A DNA stretch of 64,000 nucleotides from Chamaecyparis obtusa (lineage: Eukaryota > Streptophyta > Pinopsida > Cupressales > Cupressaceae): positions 1,456,001 to 1,520,000 of the forward strand of contig BSBK01000760.1 of assembly GCA_027943335.1 (NCBI GenBank), given 5' to 3'. Positions 43,347 to 54,634 of this stretch are shown in pieces. Below the pieces are notes generated by a model, which was given only the letters and a program-made list of their open reading frames with translations, made no database searches and was not told the origin of the DNA. Position 1 is the first letter of the stretch. Each line of letters begins with the position of its first letter. Both the position numbers and the translations under genes were made by a program.

Positions 43347-44472
43347 TGTTAGCAATTTGGCTAAGTAGGATATCAGATTGTTGTCATTATGGAAACATAT
43401 ACTCACTATGATGATCACATAATAGAAGGAAGTAGTCTTGTATGAGTGCACTAGAAAATTGTCTAAGTACAACAATATTTACCATTCTAATCGGAGATAG
43501 TTTTGATTAGCGATGTTCACAGAAGTAGGTTTAGTGCATGTGCACTTGAACATGGATAATTATATGTATATCAAAGCCACATATGAGAGCACAAGTCTGT
43601 ATGGAATGTACAGAAGAAGATGTTAAAGAATTGCAGAGACAATGTTAAGCTGACCTGAATAGAGCAGAAGATAGAAGTGATCATATTAAGTTAAGGGATT
43701 ATTTTTTTTATCAAAATAATGACTTAACTATGTAGGGACAACATGATATATGTTAACCCTAAGGTAGCATGAATTAGTTTTATATTTTGAGAAGATTTTA
43801 TGTATTGTAAGATGACTAGAAGTTATTAATTATAATAACTTGTATATATAAAAGAATTATGTAATGTGAAGAGCATGTAAGAAGTGCATTGAAATTGTAA
43901 CAAGTTGTTATATGATGTGAAGTTGTATATTGTAAGAAAGAAAGAAAGTAGACTCTATATATGAAAGCAAAGAGCCTAGAAAGCTAAATCAGAATAGGAA
44001 ATCTATTCAGCAGTAGTATAAGGTTATGTACTTTACCTTTGTATTTGAAGATATCATTGTATATTGCATGTTTGGGTAGGGAGCTCATCTTGAAATCATT
44101 ATATTTTGTAATAGCAACTCCTAACAGGGTTGAGGCTTCTAAAAATGCCTAGAGTCCTTTAACCAGGACAAAGACACTATATGTATGTAATAGATTCCTA
44201 ACAGGGTCAACATCCTTAACTGAATACTTTTGATTAGTGGATCAGTTGTGGGTATCATCCCCATTGGGGTTTTCCCTTGCCCAGGGTTTCCTCAAGTACA
44301 AACATGGTGTTATGAGTTCATTTACTTTATTGATATGCTTGTTATTCAGTTTCCTTAGTTTACTTTGTTATGCAAGCTTCAAGTTAATTTGTTATATCCA
44401 TAATTGGGCTAAAGTAAAAGTTTGTGAAATACTGATTCACCCTCCCCCTCTCAATATTTCCTATTTCTAACA
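43347..44472 (+). repeat. 3' LTR of the outer element
   Basis: 1126 bp, TGTTAG to CTAACA, partner of 31477-32599. Followed by AACAT, the right TSD. Confidence 0.88.
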
Positions 44473-45074
44473 AACATACTCACCAAATTTTTTGTCCTTG
44501 TTAATTTGGTGATGGAAAACATAATGTGCTTTAGATCTGAAGAATTCAAAGAATTTGTGATGAAAATGGGATTTTCATGTCTTATTCTTCTCCTTGCCAT
44601 CGATAAAGAAATGAACAAGAAGAATCCAGTAATAAGAGTATTCTATATATTTTCAAGAAAACTTTAGAGAGTAACAAAAGATCTTGGCATTCAAAGTTAA
44701 AGTTGTTTTCATGGGCTGATATAGTTATGTTGAAAAGAGTTGCTGGAAGGTCCCCTTTTGAATTACTATTTGACCTTCAAGCAAGGTTACCATTGAATAA
44801 ATTTCTACCTATGTATAAATTTTTTAATGATGAGGAATTAGAGTCAAATGATGCTATGCAGGATAGAATGGTACAACTTGTAGATTGGAAGACATTAGGA
44901 GGGAGGGATAGAAAAGGAGCTTGAAGGCCCAAAAAAAGATGAAATATTTTTTTAATAGAAGAGCCAATAACAAGAATTTTCATCATGGTGACATGGTACT
45001 TCAATGGAATGCTAGAGCAGAAGATAAGGGAATGAATAAGAAGTTTGAATCCTTGTGGTTAGGTCCTTATATTG
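44473..45074 (+). pseudogene. Gypsy integrase, second piece
   Basis: It continues the core after 31476: FRSEEFKEFVMKMGF is the stretch after the second catalytic Asp, a worn segment follows where the Glu motif should be, then FSWADIVMLKRVAGRSPFELL, LQARLPLNKFLPMYKF and the C-terminal KKYF/RRANNKNFHHGDMVLQWN and FESLWLGPYI modules (about 44935-45074). Stops and a frame change near 44920 inactivate it. The gene is interrupted again after LGPYI by the solo LTR. Confidence 0.82.
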
Positions 45075-46388
45075 TGTTATCATGAATGCTGATGGTATTC
45101 CTATGGGGGACTATCCTATTAATGGTAGAGGCATGCTACATTGGTTGTGTGTTGCATTCATGACAAATTTTTTCATTGGTGGAAATATATGCTATTGATT
45201 GGTTGTTTAGGAGCTTGCCGAATAGGTTGTAGAGAATTGTACGAACATTATACAATGAATCAGCACATTATCACTTAAAGAGAGACTCCTAATGATGTAT
45301 TGGGTCACAATCTATGATCACACATGCTTATGGGTTGCTTGGATAGAGTTATGACAAGTTTAGTGGCAATTATTTTTCAAAAGACAAAAATTGTGTTTTC
45401 ACATAGTTGATTGCAAAAATTTGTTGATAGCACTCATGATTGTTTAAGTTATGATGTGTGAACATAGGTTCATGTTGAACACTAGCTGAAGAGCTTATTG
45501 TGGTAGGTGACATCAGCTATGGTGTGTGCATTGGTGAAGACCTATTTGGAGGCTAACTTGGAACAAGTTTCAAGTAATATGATATGTGAGCTTAATCAAC
45601 GGATCTAAATGATTAATTGATGTAACTATTATGTTGTAAAATTGTAAGAGGTTCCATGTGCATCTTCACATGGGTTCATTTTGTATTTTGTAAAATGGAT
45701 TTATCCTATGAAGGTTGACACTAGATATAATTATTGTAACTTATATTTAAGGATTGAAATCCTTGGAAAATAAGTGTGTGGCTGCATATGCAAAATGTAG
45801 AGGTGAATGCTATCTTAAGGCTGCATTGGATACTATATAAAGAATAGTAGTTGTGCACTTTGGAACAAGGTGGATCTTGCTTGGAAATGGTTGAGTAATG
45901 GAAGTAGTTTTAGAGCAAGATTATCTCTTCCTTAAAGTTATGAGGTTTGAAGAACCTAAGGGTGGTTTGAACTCTCAAATCTTCTAATTAGATTGATGTA
46001 TTATACACCCCTAATAAGGTAATTTCCTTTAATAGGGTTGGAGTCCTAACATGGTTGATTCCTAAATTGGGATCACATTGTAAAAGGCTCCTAACATGGT
46101 ATATCCTTTAATCAGGACCTTCCTATTGTAATACTTGGCTCCTAATAGGGTTAGAACTCCTAATAGGGTTATTATCCTCATAGTGAAATTATTTGTGGGT
46201 ACCATCCACACAGGGGTTTTTCCCTTAACAAGGTTTTCCTTGAGAACAAATTTTGGTATTCATGTGTATGTGTACTATTGCTACATTTACTTGTTAGTTC
46301 AGTATTTTATTTTGAAGTTGAAATATAAAGTTGGCATCAACTGATTCAACCCCCCCTCTCATTTGATTAGGTCATTATTATTCTAACA
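45075..46388 (+). repeat. Solo LTR, Copia-like, inserted in the Gypsy integrase
   Basis: 1314 bp, TGTTAT to CTAACA, flanked by TATTG (45070-45074) and TATTT (46389-46393), one mismatch. It carries the hallmarks of the other Copia-like LTRs here: CTCCTAATAGGG motifs (46007-46170), a run of C near 46350 and the TTCAACCCCCCC end region. No internal sequence or second LTR, so it is a recombination remnant. Confidence 0.8.
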
Positions 46389-46497
46389 TATTTTTCATCA
46401 GGTACATGGAAAGGATTCATACTTTTTGAGAAATCTAGATAGTGAGGTACATAAATTTACAATGCATGGATAATTCCTGAAACCTTTTTTTAACAAA
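46389..46497 (+). pseudogene. Gypsy integrase, third piece (C-terminal end)
   Basis: The frame HQVHGKDSYFLRNLDSEV with HKFTMHG then FLKPFFN is the last module of Gypsy integrases, directly continuing LGPYI at 45074 across the solo LTR. One stop follows HG. Confidence 0.75.
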
Positions 46498-48369
46498 ATT
46501 ATTTTCCATGCACAACAGTGATGTATATGTGTATATATTTGAGGTGTATGTTTGGTTTCACCTGTGTGGTCTGTGTTCTAGAGTTCTAGTTTCTTATCTT
46601 GATCTTACGTTCAAGCATTCTCAGTCAAAGCCATTGTTGGGCCTAAAATTTTCATGTTAAGTCTTGTTTCTATTTTTAAATCTTGCCTTGTTGGTGTCCA
46701 TTTGGTTTAAAGTTTTCCTTCCCACCTTTTGGTCTTAAGCACATGTCATTTTGAAAATGACTAAGTCTAGTTTTTAAGTGAAGTTTACCTTTTGAGCTTA
46801 GTTGCCAACTCACCAGTAGTTAAAATGCCTTTGTCACTAGCTTGTGGGCTCCTTCATGAATGTTAAGTTAATCTCTACGAGTGGGTGATTGTTTAAGTTA
46901 AAGCATTTGTCTCTAGCTCATGGGCTCTTTAATAGACCTTTAAATAACCACAAAGACCTAGCAAGTGAATGTCTTATAGCCTTGTTGCAAGCTCACAAAC
47001 CTTTTGTAGAAGTATATGTTAACCTTGGTGACCTGGCGAGTATGATTTTTGAATGTTAATCTCTAACTAATTGACCCTTTTAATAACTTAAGTGTTTGTC
47101 TTGCAAGTTAACGAGATTTTTCCAAGTGTCCATGTTGCGACATGTTAAGAAGATTAGATCTATGGTGGACACTAGATTACAAGGTATCTGTGGATATTCT
47201 ATTTATCTTGGAAAGTAAAGGATAATGTGACAAGTGTATAGTTGTTTAAAGAAAGATGAAGGCTTCGTTGCCATCGCAAGGTGATTAAGTAGTTAAGGTA
47301 AATAGTCAATGAGACTGTGATAAAAGAAATTTCTATAGGAAAAGGTTCAACTGTCAACTCATGGAATTTTTGGGTGGTTAAGAAGAATGCTAGAGAGTTG
47401 GTGATAAAGGTTAAAGGTTAAGTGATTTTCCTTTGGTCTCTAGGTCGCAAAGGTCTGTGGTGGTTAAGAAGAAATGTTGGCAACTTAGTCAATGTGTATT
47501 TGGGTTCATTCGCCAACTCACTGTGGTTAATAAGGCTTTATGAAAAGTGTTAGCAACTTGGTGAAGCTTCTACATAAAGTAAAAAGAAGTGAAAGGCCTA
47601 GTGAATCATTGTTTGATACCTGGAGCTATCCATTGAATGTTTTGACATTATGACAATAGGTTTTTTGATTATCAAATGACATATTATCTTTGACTAGCCT
47701 AATTTTCTACCACGTGGGATTGACAAGTTGTTTGTATGTTTTTTTGGATTTTTATAATAGTGGATTGCATGTACAAGAATAGGTAAGTTTTTCATAATAG
47801 TGGTTTGTAGGTGCAGGTATAGGTACATCCCATGGGTACAAAATATAGAAGAAAAATGCACAAAAATTGCTAAAACAGGTAAAATCTACTAAGCACGTTG
47901 TGGCAAACTCAAGTATTCTATTCAATATGATAAACACTTCAATTTTGGATTTAAAAAAAACTCTCACGTATCAAGTTTGTGTGCCTTTCTAGCTTTCATA
48001 ATTCACACTTCAGTTTTGGACTATAAAATGAACTTAGATTTTCGTTCTGCATATCTGTTACACATAGTAAATAGGCCCTATGAACATTATTTGTGGATGA
48101 TCTAGAGAGAGTGGGCTTCATTCACTTGTTCATTCATGCAAAGCTCTTCTTGATGATAGATTCCCTTGTAGGTAGGGAGGATACTATGATTGTCTCACAT
48201 TCTACTTGGTTTGGTCCTCAGCTTTTGATCGATACATTCTCTCTCTTGAGAGATCGATGGACATAGTTGTTGACATCACAAATCTTGGTGAGATAATTTT
48301 AGTCTTTGCATGTCAGATTAATCTATCTGATATGTTTGGGTAAAAGTGATAAGGCTATAGGATTATGCT
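46498..48369. other. Noncoding stretch with degenerate repeated motifs
   Basis: No coding sequence. It should contain the 3' LTR of the split Gypsy element, but no partner is in the window. A motif of the form TTTGTC-CTAGCT--TGGGCTC occurs near 46830 and again near 46907. Related phrases (TTG-CAACTCAC, GGTGAATGTC) recur to about 47560, suggesting an old tandem repeat. Confidence 0.4.
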
Positions 48370-48374
48370 CTACT

Positions 48375-49537
48375 TGTTAGGAATGAATGTTAAGTGTTTG
48401 GCAGCCATTCTATAGCAGTTGTTGTTGCATTCATGACTATGATTGTCATTGATGTCAAGACAGTGATTTACCAAAGACTTGCAAAGAAGCAGACATAGTT
48501 TGGATTAGCGAACATGGGTTATTTTAATTGGAGCTATATGATGTTGAGGATATACTATTTCATATGTTGTATGTCTACGGTTAAGACCGCAGATAGTAAT
48601 TCATTTATTCATGGAAGTTATGAGCATTTTGGTGGAAGCAGTATTCAGGCAGTGTTCCTAAGTAGTGGTTTGTGGGAATCAGATGATATCTCCTAATCCA
48701 GATGGAATCTATTTTTGCACAGTTAAAGAGAAGTTGAAGACACATTGATAGTGACATGGATGATAGTGCAAACTTTGAGGTCACACGAGTGAAGAATTAT
48801 TGTAGTTGGAAGCTGATAGTTTTGTGTAATTTTGATGTAGTGTGTGGAAACTTTTATGTTGTAAATGTATGTCGACTCATTTGCAATTATTTGAGTGTGG
48901 TATAAAGGAAGGAATGTATTTCCTTCTTGTAGTGGTCATTGGGTGTGATTCTATATGCATGAAGTGAAGAAAAGAGCTAAGTGTGAAAGCGAATATGTGA
49001 AGGAAGACATGTGAGGTACAGAGATCTAAAATTGAGATCTGGTGTAACAGTAAGTGCAATTTAGCATAGTTAGAGAAGAGGTAACATATTATTCTATTGA
49101 TTAATACAAAGATTATTTGGACAGTGTGTTCAGTGATCTTACCCTGAAGCTGTTTGGGTAGTGGGTCCTTCTATCTTCCATAACTCTTAATAGGGTTAGA
49201 ATCTTTTAACAAGGATTCAAAATCTCCTAATAGGGAGTCATATGTACTAAATGCATTTCATAAGACTCCTAATAGAGTCCATCTTTTCACAAGGAATATT
49301 CATATTAGTGCATCTTTTGTGGGAATCATTCCCACCGGGGTTTACTCTTTGATCAAGAGGTTCCATAGTCAACATATCTTGTGTCATTGTGTTATTGTGT
49401 ATGAATATCTTTCTATGGTTAATGATTATACTACTTATATGGTTTAATGTTGTTGAAGTTGATAAAAGTTATAATTATCTGATAACTGATTCACCCCCCC
49501 CCCTCTCAATTATCTTGGTGGACTTTACTTTCTAACG
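48375..49537 (+). repeat. Solo LTR of the Copia family seen at 5628-6816
   Basis: 1163 bp, TGTTAG to CTAACG (the last base mutated), with perfect TSD CTACT at 48370-48374 and 49538-49542. It matches the LTR at 5628-6816 in reverse complement over its length. TATAAAG at 48901, CTCCTAATAGGG motifs at 49185-49280, and a C-run at 49494. There is no PBS or interior after it, so the element was removed by LTR-LTR recombination. Confidence 0.93.
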
Positions 49538-49542
49538 CTACT

Positions 49543-50697
49543 CCCTTTTTTGGTAGTATCAGAAACTCAAATCCTTAGATTTGGACCAAGTCCCCATGTG
49601 GTATCTTTTGTGAGTCACCTTTAGAGAAGGTTAACCATAGTGGACATTCCCTTTATTGGGTCAACCATGTGGATGAAACCTCAAGCGGTAATAGCCATTT
49701 TTTTCATGGTAGCAACAACCACTATATAAATGTCTTTATGGAAGAAATATCCACAAGTATGGTCTATTGTTGGGTTGTCAGATCTCCCTAGCAGCTCTTG
49801 ATCGATTAAATTCTTGGACTATGTCAAAACCCCGGTACACATAGATTGGAGTTCACCCTCTTGAGATCACAAAAGTTGCAGAGTCAGACCATTACTAAAA
49901 ACCCTAGTGAGGCCAAATTTTTCATTTTTTAGGACTATGTGCATTATTGAAAAACTTTTGAGAACATACACAAGTAGCATCCCTAGGAATTAGCAAAATA
50001 AGTCACTTGATTGCTCATGCGCAGGGTTGCTTTGTCCCCTGTTCATTGTTTTCAGATGTGCTTGAAATCACTTGTTTGTTGTTTTGTGTGCTTGTTTATC
50101 TACTTGGTTATTGAAAATGAACAATCCCGAAATGATCTTCAAACCTGGACAGAAAACTTTGCAAACAATCTGAAACTGAAAAATTGAAAAAATTGCAAAT
50201 CTAAAGCAAAAATCCTTTTTGGTTTCAAAAGTCATCTTGAAATTTCAAAACTTGTATCAAAGCTAAAGTCAAAGTTGTCAGAAACCTTCCAAATCTGTCA
50301 GAAATCCAATTTTTATAGACAACTTCCAAATTCTACCAGAAAATTCACTGTGTCAAGAACAGAGCAGAAACCAAAAGAATCCAATCTATTTTCCCAAATT
50401 GGTCTCTTGAGTTTGATCCAGCCTTCTAATCTATCGATTTGAATCCCATTTGTTCTTGTGTCAAAACCTTGTCAAAATCATCTTCAACTCAATCTTCATC
50501 AAAATGGCTAAGTGTTGTGAGGTCATGTCCGCCATCTTTTGGGTGTCTACCCATACAACTAGGGCATAGTATCCTTCATTTACATCCAAATCTATCTTCA
50601 ATCAATCCAATCTTAACAAGGTTACATCATTTGATCTTCTTGAATCAAGTCATTCTTTAGTTGTCTTAATCTTGCTCCTTTGCTTCACCCAAGGTTA
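49543..50697. other. Noncoding region upstream of the Tat-type gag
   Basis: It resumes the DNA the solo LTR entered. A TATA-like CTATATAAATG at about 49712 may be the promoter of the Tat element, which would place its 5' LTR/leader here. I found no matching 3' copy and no certain PBS. Confidence 0.4.
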
Positions 50698-52279
50698 ATG
50701 GTGGAAACTAGAGCTTCATCATAGAGAAAACAAGGAGAACAACCCAAATTCTCTTTAGCTGCATCTTCTATGATTGCTGAAACATTTCATCAACCCTACG
50801 ACACTACTAAATTTGGAGAAGATGCTCTTGGCAATCTATTGTTGAAAGGTGGTTACATCACTCCTCCTACATCAACTCATGCAGGTAATCAACCAACCCC
50901 ACTTAAATCAATCCCCAACAGTCCTCATAATAGCACTATGTCTCAAGAAGGAGAAAATTAAAACTCCCAAGGTAATCACTCCAATCATGGTGGAGATGCC
51001 GAACCAACACCTTCTGAAATTTACCAATATCAAAATGATGATAACTTCAAGAGAATGATGAAACACTTCTTGAAGGAAGACAAAGAGGCATACTTCCTAG
51101 AGTTAGCTCAACAAGGAGCTAAACTTCCTCTGAACTTTAATGTCAAAGATATCATCACACATGAGGAAGAAACTCCTATCATAGCCATGATTAAAAATAT
51201 GCATTCTATGCAAGTCAAGATCAACAAGCTAGAAAAAGAGAAGGAACCTAAGGAGTTCTCCATGGAGGCCCTATGCCCTTTTCCATTTGATAAAGACTTG
51301 TACATGCCACCGTTCCCAAAAAGAGTGGAGATGCCTAAATATGACAAATACGATGGAAACTCTGATCCTCAAGATCATGTTAGAGAATTATGTACTCAAT
51401 CTATGGAGTTCATGTATGAACCAACCTACCTAATGCATCTCTTCTCTCAATCTTTGGGAGGGTCAGCTATTCATTGGTTCTCAAAAATGCCTCCAACAAT
51501 CAAAACTTTTGAGGAGTTAATCAAAACTATTCTATCAACAATACTCCTACAACATCTAGCATCTGGTCACTATGATTGACATCTACAATCTGAAACAAAA
51601 TTCAGGAGAACCATTCCTGACTTTTCTCAAATGATGGAGGAAATTTTTTTCTCTATATGCTATACCTATTCTAGAAATTGAGAAGCTAGAAATTTTCATC
51701 AAAAACATTTTTCCAGAGATCAACTACCATTTGCAAATGCAAAATCATACATCCTTTGATAAAATGGTAGAAAATACAATCAAAATTGAGAAAGTACTTG
51801 TACAAAAAGGAGACATATCACTTCAAAAAGACAAGTATGAATCTAGATCTAGTTCCAAAGACAAAGGCAAAAACTGGAACAAGAATAAAGGCATTGTCAT
51901 ACATGGCGTTGTTGATAATATCCATGCCCCATCTAAGGCACCCGCTTTCAATCTCACTGTTAGCACCCAAGATATCAAAGCCTCAAAGGAAAAAGCAATA
52001 TAGTCAAACAAGAAACCATCTAACTATAAACCTTGGGCTATAGATCCTAAATGCAATTTTACTCCTCTTGGAGAGTCCTTGGAATCTACCATGAAAACTC
52101 TATTGTCCAACAACATCATCACCTTTCCTGAGATAAAAGTTTTTGATCCTAAACCTAAACCAAAATGGCAGAGAGAGAATGATGTCTGTGACTTCCATCA
52201 CAATAAGGGTCATAAAACCAATAGTTGCATACACTTGAAACACATCATACAAGAAAAATTGATAATGGAGAAATCCTAA
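50698..52279 (+). pseudogene. Tat-type gag with a CCHC-like motif
   Basis: The start is probably the ATG at 50698 (MVETRASS, then a stop at 50722). The frame then runs through 50770-51579: DDNFKRMMKHFLKEDKEAYF, MPPFPKRVEMPKYDKYDGN, DPQDHVRELCTQSMEF, HLFSQSLGGSAIHWFSKMP, the gag core of Tat elements. A frameshift near 51580 moves it to another frame (INYHLQMQNHTSFDKMVE). The knuckle-like CDFHHNKGHKTNSC near 52187 is the form used by this lineage (C-x2-H-x4-H-x4-C). Confidence 0.82.
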
Positions 52280-53469
52280 TTGACAATCATAAAAGAAATA
52301 ATGATCATATAGCATTCATGGAACCATTTCTAAAGCATGGTCAAGGAGATTCATCTTCTCAGCCTAATGTAGGTGCTAAAGTCAATTATGCCTACTCTGG
52401 AAACAATGTTGTCATAAACATGGTTGAACCTTGTGTATCTGAACATTGCAATGTCATCACCATTATAAGAAAAGATAGAGATAATCAATCAACAAATGTA
52501 GTTACTCGATCACAATCTCAGATGCATCTACAAGCAAAAAATTCAGATTCATCGAATGTCCCTAAGGTTCCTTTTAATCTTTCATCTGCTTCTAAATAGA
52601 AGGCTGCCTCTAAATCATCAAATCCTAAAGACACTAGGCCAACATCATATAGTATTGTCCAACAAATCCATCATACAAATACAAAAATCTCCATATTTGA
52701 GTTGCTTTAGATATCTCCAACTCATAGAGCCATTCTAGACAAAGCTCTACTCAGATCCAATCTTCCTGACAACCTTGATTTAGATAGATTCCAGACTATG
52801 GTTGGTCATCTGACATCTCCACAATATATCTCCTTTTTAGAGGAAGATGATAACTCCTTGAGTTATCCACATAACCAGCCCTTGCACATTGAAGTCTTGA
52901 TCCAAAACCATCATTTCAAACACATGTTGATAGATGGAGGTGTTGGTCTCAACATTTGTTCTTACAGCTTGATTATGCAACTGGGATTATCAGAAGCTAC
53001 CATGGATCCTAAAAAGAAGATAACTATCAAGGCATATGATGAACAAGAAAGATCTTCCAAAGGAACAATTGTACTACCAATCAGAACAGGTCCAGTTATC
53101 AAAGATATCACATGTCAAGTTCTTGATCTAGCTTCGTCTTACAACATCCTTCTAGGAAGACCCTGGATACATGAAATGAGAGCTATTCCTTCCACATACC
53201 ATCAATGTGTGAAATTTCCTTATGAAGGAGTAGAGGTGATGATCCTAACTAATCTATCTACCACTTGCAATGCATTGAAAGAAAGTGGTGATAAACTTGT
53301 TCGTAATAATAGAGAATCTTCCACTAAGCAGCTAGACATTGCATCAACTTCCAAGATAGAAGAACTTGCTAAAGAAGTCAAAATTAAAGACAATGGTATG
53401 GGAGAATACACAATGGAACCAGTTGTATCTGTCACATCTCTCTCATTGTCCCCAAAATCTTATGGATAA
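52225..53469 (+). pseudogene. Tat-type aspartic protease region
   Basis: A linker (52225-52790, a stop at 52597 and another near 52708) leads to the protease: PLHIEVLIQNHHFKHMLIDG, the active-site loop IDGGVGLNICS, and YNILLGRPWIHEMRAIPS with HQCVKFPYEG, hallmark of Tat elements. The site is D-G-G; in this lineage the middle residue is commonly G or S, so activity cannot be judged from it. Open from 52798 to 53469. Confidence 0.85.
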
Positions 53470-54504
53470 CCTTCTGACAAAGTGAAACCTATAGCTAAAG
53501 AAGCCCAGGTCATATTCAATGGAAGCTTTGTCATAGAACAAGTATCTAAACAAGAGTTTGAGGATGAAGAATCCATTCTTGCATAGTTATACAAGGATGA
53601 GTCTCAATCCCAATCAATCTAGAAATGTGACTCCACTTCAAGAAAAATTCCTTAGAAGTCATATGGACCAGCAGATAAATTGATCACAAAAATGGGATAT
53701 ACTGGAAAAGGACCTCTAGGACTACAAGGTAAGGGTCTTCTATCACCTCTTGATCATTGTGGCTGAAAAAACAAGAATACAACAGGTCTAGGATATTAGA
53801 AGAATCCTTTCTATCTTATCAAAAACTCTCCACATTTATTAGAATAGATTGAACCATCAGCAACAATTCAACCAAAGGAAGCAACACCACAATCTGATAG
53901 TGATGATTTAGACACTACTGATGAGCTCATTCCTTATGAGTTTTTTCCCAAAGAAATACTAGACCTCCTTAAAGATGAAGAGAAACCTAAAGATAATATC
54001 AATGTAGTAGAAATACAAGAACCTACTATGGAACAAAAGACAGTTGCACCACAAGAACCAACTGATCTCAAAGGAAACCAAATAGATAAGGAGGAAGGTG
54101 GAAGCTATTCTAAGATAGATTCTCATGAGTATGAATTCAAATCAGAATCTAAGGGTAACCCCTCTTGGGGTATTCATCTTGACTTTACACATGTTCTCAG
54201 ATTTCCTAGAGGCATAGATGAGGAATCAAATGACTATGAATGGGGAGCCATTCCAGAGGAAGATGAACTTATCACAAAAAAACATATTGATGGTATTCAT
54301 CATTATGCACCTAAACCCAATGTGAGTCTTGAGAGAAATGATGAACTTAACGAGTCTGATCCACTGATGGATGAAGTGGACTACCACAATGACATTGAGC
54401 CTATTCACAAATTGAACATTTTGAGTTGTAATATCACCTTTGAACTTGAGAGTCAGGTTAGGACCAATGATGACAGATCCATATCCATAAACACTATTTC
54501 CTAA
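53470..54504 (+). pseudogene. Tat linker with a G-patch-like segment
   Basis: It continues the protease frame. At about 53665-53805 the sequence reads KLITKMGYTGKGPLGLQGKG, then a short gap and TTGLGY, which is the pattern of G-patch domains (glycine-rich RNA-binding or helicase-activating modules). An acidic linker follows (open 54028-54504), with HEYEF, GIHLDFTHVLRFPRGID and DYEWGAIPEEDE. Stops at 53467, 53584, 53620, 53653, 53764 and 53797, among others. Confidence 0.6.
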
Positions 54505-54634
54505 TCTTTCACCTCTTTGAATATCCAACATCCTGAACTTCTTGACCAAACCTCCACGAATCCAAGACAAGGTATCTATACCTTTCCAAATGACTATGCC
54601 CTTCCTTTCTACCTCAATGTAGTTGAGCATATGA

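Larger units (their letters stand above)
31477..44472 (+). mobile_element. 13-kb non-autonomous Copia-like LTR element (outer), hosting another element
   Basis: LTRs at 31477-32599 and 43347-44472 share TGTTAG starts and CTAACA-type ends, with TSD AATAT/AACAT. The PBS is TGGTATTAGAGC. Without the nested element (33734-41179) its interior is about 3.3 kb: a coiled-coil/zinc-knuckle ORF, then a second ORF region. I find no protease, integrase, RT or RNase H. LTR divergence is about 8-9% over the first 165 bp by eye. It relied on proteins supplied in trans, by inference from related Copia elements. Confidence 0.82.
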
